Below are positions 1 to 10,122 of a stretch of DNA of 64,000 bases, piece by piece (positions within the stretch are counted from its first letter, which is position 1; each line of letters opens with the position of its first letter). This DNA comes from Candidatus Dechloromonas phosphoritropha (GTDB lineage Bacteria > Pseudomonadota > Gammaproteobacteria > Burkholderiales > Rhodocyclaceae), in NCBI GenBank assembly GCA_016722705.1, contig JADKGN010000001.1, positions 124,001-188,000 of the forward strand, written 5' to 3'. A model generated the notes under the pieces. The model did not search any database, was not told the origin of the DNA, and saw nothing but the letters and a program-made list of their open reading frames with translations. The translations under genes and the position numbers were made by a program.

Positions 1-2
1 CC

Positions 3-2066
3 GTGATCGCGCAGACGGACCCGGTGCGAGCCCTGGATGTCGCCATCGCGGCGGCCGACGAGACGCGCCAATTCCTTCTGCCCGCAACCCCCGAGGCCGA
101 GGATGCGCTGCGTCAGGCGATACGTGCCACGGGCTATGAGCCGAGGACGGCAGATTTCGGCGACTGGGTATGGGGTGTGGGTTTCAGCCCGAACGGCGAC
201 AAGGTTGCGGTCGGCACCAGGGGCCGCAAGGCGACAGTCTGGAGCTTGAACCTCGACTGGCCGGACGCGTCGGCACCAAGTCTGAGTTTCGATCAGGATG
301 TGCGAACAGTCTCCTTTCTCGGCAACGATGGCCGATTGCTGGTGACCGCGGGCAAGGTCGCCTACGTCTGGGATCTCGCCCGGCCGGAGATTGCGACGGC
401 ATTCGAACACGGAAGCCTCATCTACGACGCGGTCGCCATCAGCGCCGATGGCAAGCGCCTTGCCACGGCGGGCCAAGGCGTGGACGGAAAGGAGCGCCTG
501 ATCAAGGTGTGGGATCTGCAGTCGCCGACTAGCCAACCACTGGCCGTGATCGACCTGAGCGGGGCGTGGGTGATGGGTCTGGCCTTCAGCCCTGACGGAT
601 GTTGCCTGGCGACGGTCAGTGTAGAAAAAGGTGCGGCTGACAGAACCCATACGGAAATTTGGGGCATCGCCACCCGGAAGCGTCTGCTAAGCCTGCCGAA
701 TCGACAACCGGGCGACGCCGTGCAGTTCACGCCGGACGGCAAGAAGATTGTCGTCGCCGGTCGGGACAACCGCATTCGTATCTTCGAGCCGGCGAAGGGC
801 GAACTGGACGAGATCCTCGCTGCAGATGCTCCTTCCGGACGGGAGCGACTTGATGTCCCGTGGGACATCGATGTTCTTGCGGGCCACACCGATCGCGTTC
901 GCGACATCGCCATCAGCCCCGACGGATCGCGCATCGCGAGCGCCAGCGGCGACCAGACGGTGAGAATCTGGGACAGCGCCACCGGTGAGAGTCTGCTGGT
1001 GCTCAAGGGGCACCGCGGCTGGGTCGAGGCGGTGGCATTCAGCGCTGACGGTCGACGCGTGGCGAGCGGCGGACGGGACAACTTGGTCAAGGTGTGGGAC
1101 ATCAGCCGCCACACGTCGCCGCTGCATGGCGTCGCCTTCAGCCCCGACGGCAGGGTGTTGGCGACGGCGGCGGCCGATGGCATCGTCAAGATCTGGGATG
1201 TTTCCGGCGACCTACCGGCGCTGCGCTTTACCCTGGCCGGGCACAAGGGCGAGGTTTATCGCGTCGCATTTGACCCAACCGGCAGGCGCCTGGCCACGGC
1301 GAGCTTCGATAACACAGCTCGCCTGTGGGATGTCGCGACGGGACAGCCCATGGAGTTTGTCGCCAAGCATGACGACCAGTTGCGGGATGTCGCCTTCAGC
1401 CCGGATGGTTCGTATCTGGCCACGGCCAGCGCCGATGGCCACGCGCGTCTCTACCGATGGAACGAACCCGGTGCTGAATCAAATCCTGTGCTCCTTCCCA
1501 AGGTGCGCGCGCAAAAGTATTCACAGATTATGGCTGTCGCGTTTCATCCGGGTGACGCAACGCTGGTCACTGTAAGCAGCGAGGGATTGCTCAAGCGCTG
1601 GAGCCGCGCTGGCGAGGAACTCGGGCAAATCTCATTGAACGGGGTTCGCCTCGGCGACGTCGCCATCAGCACTGACGGAAGCAGGCTGGCGGCCCTGGCG
1701 CCGAGAGCGTTGTACATGTGGGCTTACGCGGATCTGGCCAAGTCGACGGCGGATTCGCAGAAATTGATCGGGTTGCCGCGAAACACGTACTGCTATTCAG
1801 TCGCGTTCAGCGCTGACGGCAAGCAGGTCGCGGTGGCCTGCGAGGATTCGGCGGTGCGCCTGTACGACGCGCAATCCGGCGAACTGGTCAAGACGATGAC
1901 CATACACAACGGGCCCGTTGGCGAGATTGCCTTCAGCCCGGATGGCAAACGGATTGCGACCGCAAGCGCCGATCGGACATTCGCCGTTCTGCCCGGCGCG
2001 GGCGAAGACGTCTATCGACTGGCCACGCGTATCCGGCAGTGTTCGCCAACCGGCGGCGGCGACTGA
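3..2066 (+). CDS. WD40 beta-propeller protein, C-terminal part (5' partial)
   Basis: The frame is open to the left window edge, so only the C-terminal 687 residues are visible. After a short helical stretch (about residues 1-45) there are about 14 WD40-type blades, recognisable by repeated xAFSPDGxxLATxSxDxxxxxWD patterns. This fits two seven-bladed propellers, a scaffold for protein contacts. The N-terminal stretch resembles the linker that precedes WD40 repeats in large signalling NTPases (nSTAND/AAA-WD40 proteins), but the upstream domain is outside the window. The gene ends 42 bases before a DUF3616 gene on the same strand, so the two may be co-transcribed. Partner and process are unknown. 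Confidence 0.85.
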   Translation: MIAQTDPVRALDVAIAAADETRQFLLPATPEAEDALRQAIRATGYEPRTADFGDWVWGVGFSPNGDKVAVGTRGRKATVWSLNLDWPDASAPSLSFDQDVRTVSFLGNDGRLLVTAGKVAYVWDLARPEIATAFEHGSLIYDAVAISADGKRLATAGQGVDGKERLIKVWDLQSPTSQPLAVIDLSGAWVMGLAFSPDGCCLATVSVEKGAADRTHTEIWGIATRKRLLSLPNRQPGDAVQFTPDGKKIVVAGRDNRIRIFEPAKGELDEILAADAPSGRERLDVPWDIDVLAGHTDRVRDIAISPDGSRIASASGDQTVRIWDSATGESLLVLKGHRGWVEAVAFSADGRRVASGGRDNLVKVWDISRHTSPLHGVAFSPDGRVLATAAADGIVKIWDVSGDLPALRFTLAGHKGEVYRVAFDPTGRRLATASFDNTARLWDVATGQPMEFVAKHDDQLRDVAFSPDGSYLATASADGHARLYRWNEPGAESNPVLLPKVRAQKYSQIMAVAFHPGDATLVTVSSEGLLKRWSRAGEELGQISLNGVRLGDVAISTDGSRLAALAPRALYMWAYADLAKSTADSQKLIGLPRNTYCYSVAFSADGKQVAVACEDSAVRLYDAQSGELVKTMTIHNGPVGEIAFSPDGKRIATASADRTFAVLPGAGEDVYRLATRIRQCSPTGGGD

Positions 2067-2108
2067 ACGCGCCGCAGGCGCCGGCAATCTTGATTGGAGA
2101 CGGCTGTA

Positions 2109-3039
2109 GTGGCACAGAATGACATACCCAGCTTTCAACCCCTGACCGGCGTCTACGAGTCATCCGGCATCCAGCAGCTCGCCGACGGCCGCTTCATCGT
2201 CATCGAAGACGAAGAGAAGCATGCGCTCTGCGCTCAGCTTGCTGAGCATCGATGCCGACCGCATCAGGTGCACGGCCCTGGAGGCACCATTCTGGTCGTG
2301 GGGCGATGGCGACTTCTGGAAGCTTGACGACCTCGAGGGTGTTACCGCCGACCGGACCGGCAACATCTACGCCATCACCTCGCATTCCCGAGACAGCAAT
2401 GGCGACGAGCGGAAATCCAGGGAAAGACTGGTGCGCTTTCGCATCGAGGGCGAAAGCGTCGTCGATCCCAGGGTGATCGGCAGCCTGAAGGTTGCCCTGG
2501 CGGCAGCGCACCCGGAACTTGCCGCCTCCGCCGGGATACGCCAAGTCAAGAGCGAAGGTGGGTTGAACATTGAGGCGCTGGAGATGAGCGCCGACCAGAG
2601 GCGCCTGCTGATCGGATTTCGCAGTCCGCTGCTCGGAGAGTGGGCGATCATCGCCAGCATCGAGAATCCCGACGCCATCTTCGACGGCGATGAGCAGCCG
2701 CGGATCGGCGCTACTTTGACGACACTCGATCTCGGGAGCAACGGCATTCGCGGCATGGCTTGGGTGACCTCTTTGGCCGGCTATTTGCTGATCGGTGGAC
2801 CGATGGCCCGTGAACAGCTCGAATTCGATCTATGGTTCTGGGCTGGCGGCGATGAAAATCGACCGCGCCGGGTCAGCGTTGCGGGACTGTCCGGCTTCGA
2901 GCACGCCGAAGGGATCAGCGAAGCGGTGATCGACGGTCGCCAGTGTATCATCGTCGTCAGCAACGATGGTAGCCGGGAGGAGGGTCGTTTCGCCCGTTTC
3001 CTGATTATCGAACCGGAGCAGCTGAGAATCGAGGATTGA
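2109..3039 (+). CDS. DUF3616 family protein, interrupted by a one-base frameshift
   Basis: The start is a GTG at 2109 with a GGAGAC ribosome site about nine bases upstream. The first 37-40 codons (YESSGIQQLADGRFIVIEDE) are in one frame. From about 2220 the match continues in the next frame to 3039, so one extra base lies near 2215-2235; removing a T near 2229 would give HALALSLL. The joined product is about 309 residues. The pattern of a surface-lipoprotein-like or propeller-like DUF3616 protein (ExxGxxxLxDGRxxVxDDE near the N-terminus, a DLEGVTAD motif, a late GFEHAEGI motif) is clear. Its function is unknown. It sits just downstream of the WD40 gene. Confidence 0.7.
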
Positions 3040-3101
3040 GCCACGAACGCCAGGTGAGCAGAGGAGTTCCACCTCCAAGTGAGTGCTCAGCCGGGCGCAC
3101 G

Positions 3102-3127
3102 AAAAAAGGCGAGGGAGCCACCTCGCC
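3102..3127 (-). terminator. Rho-independent terminator of the aminotransferase gene
   Basis: On the minus strand a 7-bp GC stem (GGCGAGG / CCTCGCC) with a 6-base loop is followed by six T. It lies 25 bases past the stop codon of the aminotransferase gene. Confidence 0.85.
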
Positions 3128-3151
3128 TGGGTTGCTTGCTGTCCGCCCGGA

Positions 3152-4360
3152 TCAGTCGTTGGTCACCGTGGCGATAGCCTTGGCAACATAATCGACGTTC
3201 TTCGAGTTCAGTGCAGCCAGACAGATGCGGCCTGTCGACACGGCATAGATGCCGAAGTCCTCCTTCATGCGCTCCACTTGCGCAGCCGTCAGTCCGGTGT
3301 ACGAGAACATCCCGCGCTGCTGGACGATGAAAGAAAAGTCCCGCGCCACGCCCTGCGCCTTGATTGCATCGACCAGACTGATGCGCATGCCACGGATGCG
3401 ATCACGCATCCCGGCCAACTCCGTTTCCCACATCTGGTGTAATTCAGGGGATGCAAGCACACCGGCAACCAAGGCCCCACCATGGATCGGCGGATTGGAG
3501 TAGTTGGTGCGGATGACGCGCTTGACCTGCGACATGACACGCGCCGATTCTTCCTTGCTCGCGGTAATGATGGTGAGCGCACCGACACGCTCACCATAGA
3601 GCGAGAAGCTCTTCGAGAAGGAGCTGGCGATAAAGAACTGGAGGCCGGAGGACGAAAGTGTGCATACAGCGACTGCGTCGGCGTCGATCCCGTCGGCAAA
3701 ACCCTGGTAAGCCATGTCGAGAAAAGGTACCAGGTTCTTTTCCTTGCAAATTCCGACCACTTCCTCCCATTGAGCTTGTGAGAGGTCGGCGCCGGTCGGA
3801 TTGTGGCAGCAGGCATGCAGAACAATGATAGAACCGGCTGCCACGTCATTCAGGGATGCCTTCATCCCGGCAAAGTTGACGCCGCGCGTGGCAGCGTCGT
3901 AGTAAGCGTAATTCTCGACGACAAAACCGGCAGATTCGAAGAGGGCGCGGTGATTTTCCCACGAGGGATCGCTGAGATATACCTTGGCATCGGGGTTGAG
4001 GCGCTTCAGATAGTCGGCACCGACCTTCAGCGCACCGGTACCGCCGAGTGCCTGGGCGGTGATCACCTGACCGTTGGCGAGCAGCGAGGAATCCTTTCCG
4101 AAAAGCAGGTTCTGCACGGCCTGGTTATAGGCGGGCGCGCCTTCGATCGGCTGATAGCCACGTGGTGGCGCTGCCTTCAGGCGAGTTTCCTCAGCAATCC
4201 TGACTGCGCCGAGCAGTGGAAGCTTGCCGTTGTCGTCAAAGTACACGCCGACGCCGAGATTGACCTTGGTGTCACGGGGATCGGTGTTGAAGGCTTCATT
4301 CAGTCCGAGAATGGGGTCGCGCGGGGCCAATTCCACCGCAGCAAAGATTGAAGAGGGCAT
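3152..4360 (-). CDS. Aspartate/aromatic amino acid aminotransferase (AspC/TyrB type)
   Basis: A class I PLP-dependent transaminase of 402 residues that moves the amino group between aspartate or aromatic amino acids and 2-oxoglutarate in the cytoplasm. Visible family marks are the N-terminal APRDPILGLNEAF stretch, HACCHNPTGAD (PLP-phosphate/Asn region), and SSFSKSFSLYGERVG with the Schiff-base lysine. The ATG at 4360 is chosen because homology begins at MPSSIF and the longer open frame runs antisense into uvrB. A 75-base gap separates it from the divergent uvrB, so both promoters must lie there. Whether aspartate or aromatic substrates are preferred cannot be told from sequence alone. Confidence 0.9.
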   Translation of the reverse strand: MPSSIFAAVELAPRDPILGLNEAFNTDPRDTKVNLGVGVYFDDNGKLPLLGAVRIAEETRLKAAPPRGYQPIEGAPAYNQAVQNLLFGKDSSLLANGQVITAQALGGTGALKVGADYLKRLNPDAKVYLSDPSWENHRALFESAGFVVENYAYYDAATRGVNFAGMKASLNDVAAGSIIVLHACCHNPTGADLSQAQWEEVVGICKEKNLVPFLDMAYQGFADGIDADAVAVCTLSSSGLQFFIASSFSKSFSLYGERVGALTIITASKEESARVMSQVKRVIRTNYSNPPIHGGALVAGVLASPELHQMWETELAGMRDRIRGMRISLVDAIKAQGVARDFSFIVQQRGMFSYTGLTAAQVERMKEDFGIYAVSTGRICLAALNSKNVDYVAKAIATVTND

Positions 4361-4435
4361 AGGAACTCCATGAAATAATAGAAACACTGTCCGCGCAGCA
4401 GTGTTGCAGTGCGAGCAAAACCATGGAATTCTAGC

Positions 4436-6508
4436 ATGAGTGAAACCAAGACCGACACTCCGGTTGTCTCCTTTAACGGCAGTCCCTACCGGCTGCACCA
4501 GCCATTCCTCCCAGCGGGCGACCAGCCCGAGGCAATCCGCCTTCTGGTCGCGGGACTGGCGGATGGATTGTCCTACCAGACGCTGCTCGGGGTCACCGGA
4601 TCGGGCAAGACCTACACAATGGCGAACGTGATCGCCCAGACCGGTAGGCCGGCGCTTGTGCTGGCGCCCAACAAGACGCTGGCTGCCCAGTTGTACTCGG
4701 AGTTCAAGGAATTCTTCCCGGAAAACGCTGTTGAGTACTTCGTTTCGTACTACGACTATTACCAGCCAGAGGCTTACGTACCCTCGCGCGACCTGTATAT
4801 CGAGAAAGACAGTTCGATCAACGACCACATCGAGCAGATGCGGCTATCGGCCACGAAAAGCCTGATTGAGCGGCGCGACGTGGTGATCGTGGCCACCGTT
4901 TCCTGCATTTACGGCATCGGCGATCGAGACGAGTATCACAACATGATCCTGACCATGCGGGTCGGCGATCGCCTGGACCAGCGTGCAATCGTCAGGCGCC
5001 TGAGCGAGATGCAGTACGAGCGCAATGACATGGATTTTCACCGCGGGATCTTCCGCGTGCGCGGCGACGTGATCGACATTTTTCCCGCGGAGCATGCCGA
5101 GCACGCGATCCGTGTCTCATTGTTTGACGATGAAATAGACGGCTTGCAGTTTTTCGACCCACTGACAGGCCACCTGTTGCACAAGGCGCTGCGCTTCACG
5201 GTCTTTCCGGCTTCGCATTACGTGACGCCCCGTGGAACGGTGCTGCGTGCCATCGAGGCGATCAAGGAAGAACTTCTCGAGCGCGTTGATTTCTTCTCCC
5301 GGAACAACAAGCTGGTCGAAGCCCAGCGCATCGAACAGCGCACCCGTTTCGATCTCGAACTCCTCGACCAGATCGGCTTCTGCAAGGGAATCGAGAATTA
5401 CTCGCGCCATTTCTCGGGCCGCCAAGCGGGCGAACCGCCACCGACCTTGATCGACTACCTGCCGTCCGATGCATTGATATTCATCGATGAGTCGCACGTC
5501 ACCATCGGCCAGGTTGGTGGCATGTACAAGGGTGATCGCTCGCGCAAGGAAAACCTTGTCGGTTATGGCTTTCGCCTGCCTTCAGCGCTGGATAACAGAC
5601 CCTTGCAGTTCAATGAGTTCGAGGCTCACCTGCGGCAGACGATCTTTGTCTCGGCAACGCCGGCAGACTATGAAAACCGGCGCACCGGACAGGTGGTCGA
5701 GCAACTAGTGCGGCCAACCGGACTGATCGACCCCAAGGTGATCGTGCGACCCGCGTCCACTCAGGTCGATGACCTGCTATCGGAAATCCGGCAACGGGCG
5801 AATGCCGCGGAACGGGTGCTGGTCACCACGCTGACCAAGCGCATGGCGGAGGACCTCACCGATTTCCTGGCAGACAACGGGGTCAGGGTGCGTTATCTGC
5901 ACTCCGACATCGACACGGTCGAGCGGGTCGAGATCATTCGTGACCTGCGTCTAGGCATGTTCGACGTATTGGTCGGCATCAATCTGCTGCGTGAGGGGCT
6001 CGATATTCCCGAGGTTTCCTTGGTCACGATTCTTGATGCTGACAAGGAGGGATTCCTGCGCTCCGAGCGTTCGCTGATCCAGACAATGGGCCGTGCGGCT
6101 CGCCATATCAATGGCACAGCGATCCTCTATGCTGATACGATTACACAGTCGATGCAGCGGGCCATCGGTGAAACCGAACGGCGTCGCGCGAAGCAGATTC
6201 TCTTCAATACGGAACACGGGATCACACCGCGTGGCGTATCAAAGACGATCAAGGACATGATCGACGGTGTCTATGACGCGGAGTCCGCCCAAAGTGAACT
6301 GAAGGCGGCGCAACAGCAGGTGGCCTACGAGGCCATGGGTGAGAAGACAGTGGCAAGGGAAATCCGGCGCCTGGAAAAAGTGATGCTCGAGTCGGCGCGA
6401 AATCTGGAATTCGAAAAAGCGGCAACCGCTCGCGATGAATTGTTCCGCCTGCGGGAACGGGTATTCGGTGCGGCGCCGCATGACCGCGATGGAGATGAGG
6501 TGATATGA
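4436..6508 (+). CDS. uvrB: UvrABC excision nuclease subunit B
   Basis: UvrB verifies DNA damage handed over by UvrA and recruits UvrC for incision. The 690-residue product has Walker A GVTGSGKT (residues 52-59), the damage-probing beta-hairpin stretch YFVSYYDYYQPEAYVPSRD (101-119), a DESH box near residue 350, helicase motifs V/VI, and a C-terminal UVR domain (LEFEKAATARDELFRLRE) that binds UvrC. ATG 4436 is chosen over the upstream in-frame GTG at 4409 because the family starts near this point. The stop overlaps the phosphatase start by ATGA, suggesting translational coupling. uvrC is in the same window at 36257. Confidence 0.97.
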   Translation: MSETKTDTPVVSFNGSPYRLHQPFLPAGDQPEAIRLLVAGLADGLSYQTLLGVTGSGKTYTMANVIAQTGRPALVLAPNKTLAAQLYSEFKEFFPENAVEYFVSYYDYYQPEAYVPSRDLYIEKDSSINDHIEQMRLSATKSLIERRDVVIVATVSCIYGIGDRDEYHNMILTMRVGDRLDQRAIVRRLSEMQYERNDMDFHRGIFRVRGDVIDIFPAEHAEHAIRVSLFDDEIDGLQFFDPLTGHLLHKALRFTVFPASHYVTPRGTVLRAIEAIKEELLERVDFFSRNNKLVEAQRIEQRTRFDLELLDQIGFCKGIENYSRHFSGRQAGEPPPTLIDYLPSDALIFIDESHVTIGQVGGMYKGDRSRKENLVGYGFRLPSALDNRPLQFNEFEAHLRQTIFVSATPADYENRRTGQVVEQLVRPTGLIDPKVIVRPASTQVDDLLSEIRQRANAAERVLVTTLTKRMAEDLTDFLADNGVRVRYLHSDIDTVERVEIIRDLRLGMFDVLVGINLLREGLDIPEVSLVTILDADKEGFLRSERSLIQTMGRAARHINGTAILYADTITQSMQRAIGETERRRAKQILFNTEHGITPRGVSKTIKDMIDGVYDAESAQSELKAAQQQVAYEAMGEKTVAREIRRLEKVMLESARNLEFEKAATARDELFRLRERVFGAAPHDRDGDEVI

Positions 6509-6987
6509 GCTATCGAGTGTTGCTGGTCTGCATGGGCAATATCTGCCGTTCTCCAACGGCCGAAGGAGTCTTGCGAAAATATATACGAACCAATATGTTG
6601 GAAGAGTTTGTTGAAGTTGATTCTGCTGGAACGCATGGTTACCATGTCGGAGAGGCGCCGGATTCCAGGACGCAGCGTGCTGCGGCGGCAAGAGGTTATA
6701 ACCTTTCTCAGTTGCGGGCCCGCAAGGTTGCGGCACAGGATCTCGAATACTTCGACCTGATCCTGGCAATGGACAAGAGTAATCTCGACAACCTGCGCCG
6801 TATGGCTCCACCAGAGAGTCATGAGCGCCTCAAACTGTTCATGGAATACGCCAGAAACTTCGACGATGACGAAGTCCCTGATCCTTACTATGGTCTGGGG
6901 CATGGGTTTGACCTCGTCCTCGACATGATTGAGGACGGTGCCCAGGGGTTGGTCGACGAACTCAGGCGGCGCGTCGACGAGGCTTGA
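6505..6987 (+). CDS. Low-molecular-weight protein-tyrosine-phosphatase family protein
   Basis: A 160-residue LMW-PTP. The CX5R phosphate loop is at residues 9-15 (C9-MGNIC-R15) followed by Ser16, and the general-acid loop DPYYG is near residue 127, so catalysis should be intact. Members dephosphorylate tyrosine kinases of polysaccharide export systems or act on arsenate; no kinase gene is nearby. The start ATG overlaps the uvrB stop. Bases 6571-6630 are about 35% GC, far below the neighbouring sequence, yet keep the reading frame. A bidirectional terminator follows. Confidence 0.9.
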   Translation: MSYRVLLVCMGNICRSPTAEGVLRKYIRTNMLEEFVEVDSAGTHGYHVGEAPDSRTQRAAAARGYNLSQLRARKVAAQDLEYFDLILAMDKSNLDNLRRMAPPESHERLKLFMEYARNFDDDEVPDPYYGLGHGFDLVLDMIEDGAQGLVDELRRRVDEA

Positions 6988-7006
6988 ACCGAGGGCGGAG
7001 AAAAGA

Positions 7007-7038
7007 CGAAGGGGCGCCCGTGAGCGCCCCTTCGTTTT
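7007..7038 (+). terminator. Terminator shared by the convergent phosphatase and rne genes
   Basis: An 11-bp perfect stem (CGAAGGGGCGC / GCGCCCCTTCG) with a 6-base loop, TTTT on the plus side and AAAA before it, so it can act in both directions between convergent genes. Confidence 0.85.
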
Positions 7039-7052
7039 CCTGTATCGCCCGC

Positions 7053-9725
7053 CTATTTGGCGGTTTCAACCATGACCAGCGGCGCTTCACCGGCCGGTGT
7101 TCGCGGCTGCTGCTTGCGGGGCCGGCCAAGGTGGGGTTCCGGTTCGTTTGGAACGACTGCGGCAGGCGCCGTCGTCTGAACAAGGATCAGCCCGCTCTCG
7201 GTCAGTGCCTTTTCCAGCGCGACCTCCTGCGTGACGGCGGCGGGTATCGGCAACGAGGTAGTTTCGCTGCTTTTTGCAATGTCGACCGTAACCGCTTCAG
7301 GCGCGGAGATCTCACTGGCCAGCAAAGCTGGAACGGTCTCGCTAGCCAACAGGGCGGCCTCCGAGACAACCGGCAATGCGTCGACTGGCGCCGATACCGT
7401 GGAAATCTCCTCTACAACCCCGGTCTCACCCTCGATTGGAGGAATCACGACCACCACCGGTTCCTTGCTGAATGGCGCGATGGAGTCGAGTGCTGCTTCC
7501 GTGACGTCCGTGGCAACGGCGCCGTCAGCGTCATTACGCCTTTCGCCGCGACTGCGACCACCCCTGCGACCCCGGCGGCGACTGGCCTGATCTTCGCTGG
7601 TGCCAACTCCTTCTTGGGCTGCGTTTGTGTCGGGCGGGAGGCTGTTTGGCACGACCTCGCCGGTCGTGACAGGCTGGATAAGCCTGTTTTCGACGGCTTG
7701 AGGTTGCTGGCGCGGCGGGCGTTCCTTGCGCTCGCCGCGCGGACGACGTTCCTGACGCTCGCCAACGGTTGCGTTCGCTTCTTCGCGCGAGATATTTTCG
7801 GCATTGCGCTCGCCGCGGACGGTGGAACGTTCCTGGCGTTCGCCGGTGCGCTCGCCGGGTTCCTCGCTGCGGCGACTGCTGGTGTTCCTGCCGCCGCGAC
7901 GGCTGTCACGGACCGGCCCGCGCTCGCTGCGGCCTACGCTGCGGGCTTCGCCCGCCGCCTTGAGTGGTTCGGAAGCCGGTGGCGGTGCAGCAGGCGCCGG
8001 CGCCTTGCGGAACAGAGCGATGATCCTTGAAAAAACACCTTGTCCTGAATCCACTGGAGGCGTTGCAGGTGCTTCAACCGGCGCAGTGATTACTTTTTGG
8101 GATAGATTCGGCGCAGGTTGCTCCGGGGAAACGCCCTTGATGACGGCTTCCTGGCGGGGCTTGGCGACTTCCTGCTGGGTGGCCTGCTTTATTGCTTCCT
8201 CAAGCGGCACATCAACCATCTTGTAGGAAGGTTCGCGCGGGTCCTCGTTGTTCAGGTCATCATGGCGCAGCCGGGTAATCGTGTGGGCGGGCGTCTCGAG
8301 ATGGAGGTTTGGGATGAGCAGCATGGTCACCTTGTGCCGCAACTCAATGGCCTGGATGTCGGGGCGCTTCTCGTTGAGCAGGAAGGTGGCGACATCGACG
8401 GGAACCTGGACATGCACGGCCCCCGTGTTCTCTTTCATTGCTTCTTCTTCCAGGATACGCAGGATGTGCAGCGCGGCGGATTCAGTGGAGCGGATATGGC
8501 CGGTGCCGGTGCAGCGCGGGCACGAGATGTAGCTGGTTTCAGCCAGGGCCGGACGCAGCCGCTGGCGCGACAGTTCCATCAGGCCGAAACGGCTGATCTT
8601 GCCCATCTGCACGCGGGCACGGTCGAATCGCAGCGCATCGCGCAGGCGGTTCTCAACTTCGCGCTGGTTGCGCTGGTTCTCCATGTCGATGAAGTCGATG
8701 ACGATCAGGCCGCCCAGGTCGCGCAGACGCAACTGGCGAGCCAGTTCTTCAGCAGCTTCGAGGTTGGTTTTGTAGGCGGTTTCCTCAATGTCGGCTCCCC
8801 TGGTGGCGCGACCCGAGTTGACGTCGACGGCGACCAGTGCCTCGGTGTGATCGATGACGACAGCTCCTCCGGAGGGCAGATTGACCTGACGGACAAAGGC
8901 TGTTTCGATCTGGTGCTCGATCTGGAAACGCGAGAACAGCGGCACGTCATCGCGGTAACGCTTGACGCGGTTTACGTTGGCCGGCATGACGGTGCCCATG
9001 AAGGCGCGCGCCTGTTCGTAGACCTCGTCGGTATCGATAAGGATTTCGCCGATTTCCGGCTGGAAGTAATCACGGATGGCACGGATGACCAGGCTGCCTT
9101 CGAGGTAGATCAGGAAAGCGCCGCTCTGTTGCCGGGCGGCGCCTTCGATGGCGTTCCAGAGTTGCAGCAGATAGTTCAGATCCCACTGCAGTTCTTCAGC
9201 CTGGCGTCCGATGGCTGCCGTGCGGGCGATCAGGCTCATGCCGTTGGGCACCTCGAGTTCATCCATCGTGTCGCGCAGTTCGGTCCGCTCGTCGCCATCA
9301 ACGCGGCGCGAGACGCCACCGCCACGCGGGTTGTTCGGCATCAGGACGAGGTAGCGGCCGGCAAGCGAAACATACGTGGTCAGGGCCGCACCCTTGTTTC
9401 CGCGCTCGTCCTTGTCGACCTGAACGATCAGTTCCTGGCCTTCCTTCAGCGCCTCGTTGATCTTGGCGCGGCTGACCTCGACGCCGGGCTGGAAATAGGC
9501 GCGGGAAATTTCTTTGAAGGGCAGAAAGCCGTGCCTCTCGGCACCGTAGTCGATGAAGCAGGCTTCAAGGCTGGGTTCGATACGGGTGATGACGCCCTTG
9601 TAGATGTTGCTCTTGCGTTGTTCCTTGGAGGCCGATTCAATGTCGAGGTCAATCAGTTTCTGGCCATCGACAATGGCGACACGGAGTTCTTCGGCCTGTG
9701 TCGCATTGAAAAGCATGCGTTTCAT
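7053..9725 (-). CDS. rne: Ribonuclease E
   Basis: The central endoribonuclease of RNA turnover and rRNA/tRNA processing, 890 residues. Its N-terminus MKRMLFNATQAEELRVA is typical, so the start is set at 9725 rather than the upstream in-frame codon. An S1 RNA-binding domain follows (about residues 35-120), then the catalytic Mg site in VIDFIDMENQRNQ, and the zinc-link CPRCTGTGH that holds the dimer interface. The C-terminal third is low-complexity, rich in Arg/Glu (repeated RGER-like units) and then Ala/Val/Pro, as expected for the degradosome scaffold. The 397-base leader upstream is long; in enterobacteria the rne 5' UTR mediates autoregulation, and I infer a similar role is possible here. 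Confidence 0.95.
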   Translation of the reverse strand: MKRMLFNATQAEELRVAIVDGQKLIDLDIESASKEQRKSNIYKGVITRIEPSLEACFIDYGAERHGFLPFKEISRAYFQPGVEVSRAKINEALKEGQELIVQVDKDERGNKGAALTTYVSLAGRYLVLMPNNPRGGGVSRRVDGDERTELRDTMDELEVPNGMSLIARTAAIGRQAEELQWDLNYLLQLWNAIEGAARQQSGAFLIYLEGSLVIRAIRDYFQPEIGEILIDTDEVYEQARAFMGTVMPANVNRVKRYRDDVPLFSRFQIEHQIETAFVRQVNLPSGGAVVIDHTEALVAVDVNSGRATRGADIEETAYKTNLEAAEELARQLRLRDLGGLIVIDFIDMENQRNQREVENRLRDALRFDRARVQMGKISRFGLMELSRQRLRPALAETSYISCPRCTGTGHIRSTESAALHILRILEEEAMKENTGAVHVQVPVDVATFLLNEKRPDIQAIELRHKVTMLLIPNLHLETPAHTITRLRHDDLNNEDPREPSYKMVDVPLEEAIKQATQQEVAKPRQEAVIKGVSPEQPAPNLSQKVITAPVEAPATPPVDSGQGVFSRIIALFRKAPAPAAPPPASEPLKAAGEARSVGRSERGPVRDSRRGGRNTSSRRSEEPGERTGERQERSTVRGERNAENISREEANATVGERQERRPRGERKERPPRQQPQAVENRLIQPVTTGEVVPNSLPPDTNAAQEGVGTSEDQASRRRGRRGGRSRGERRNDADGAVATDVTEAALDSIAPFSKEPVVVVIPPIEGETGVVEEISTVSAPVDALPVVSEAALLASETVPALLASEISAPEAVTVDIAKSSETTSLPIPAAVTQEVALEKALTESGLILVQTTAPAAVVPNEPEPHLGRPRKQQPRTPAGEAPLVMVETAK

Positions 9726-10122
9726 GATTTGGGGGCTCCAGCGCACCAAGGCACGCTGCAACGGAGTCCCGAGCAGGCAGCGACAGTTTCAGTTATCGGG
9801 TTGCGTCATGTGTAAGAGGGCAAAAGCGACGATGAAAGTGCTGATCAAGACATGGCCGCGAGATATTTTGTTGAAAGGCGCGACCTGAAAATTCCTGCAA
9901 CGGGCGATCCGTGCGTGCTTACGGTGGGCATATCCATTACTATCACTACTTTTGGTGAGTGAACTTAACCGGTCGCTTCACGTTGGTCTGGCTTTTGCAA
10001 CTGGCCAAGGGAGACTTTGGAGCCTGCCGCGTGACGGTCGCGCCTAGGGCGCGAAGCTAGCGGTCTGACGGTTCAGGATCTCCTGCAAACTGGGACATGA
10101 AGCGTGGGCAGTATATTGCAAA
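9726..10122. other. Intergenic region between divergent rne and rluC
   Basis: 397 bases without a convincing gene. It must contain the rne leader and promoter (minus) and the rluC promoter (plus). The 9940-9965 part is comparatively AT-rich. I see no clear paired -35/-10 boxes and no recognisable riboswitch. rne and rluC are divergent here as in many proteobacteria. Confidence 0.6.

Noticed and set aside
4361..4828. N-terminal extension of the aminotransferase open frame
   Set aside because: It runs antisense through the start of uvrB. Homology of the aminotransferase begins at the ATG at 4360.
8118..9815. Long open frame opposite rne (565 codons on the plus strand)
   Set aside because: It is antisense to highly conserved RNase E sequence and has no family pattern; high GC makes such shadow frames common.
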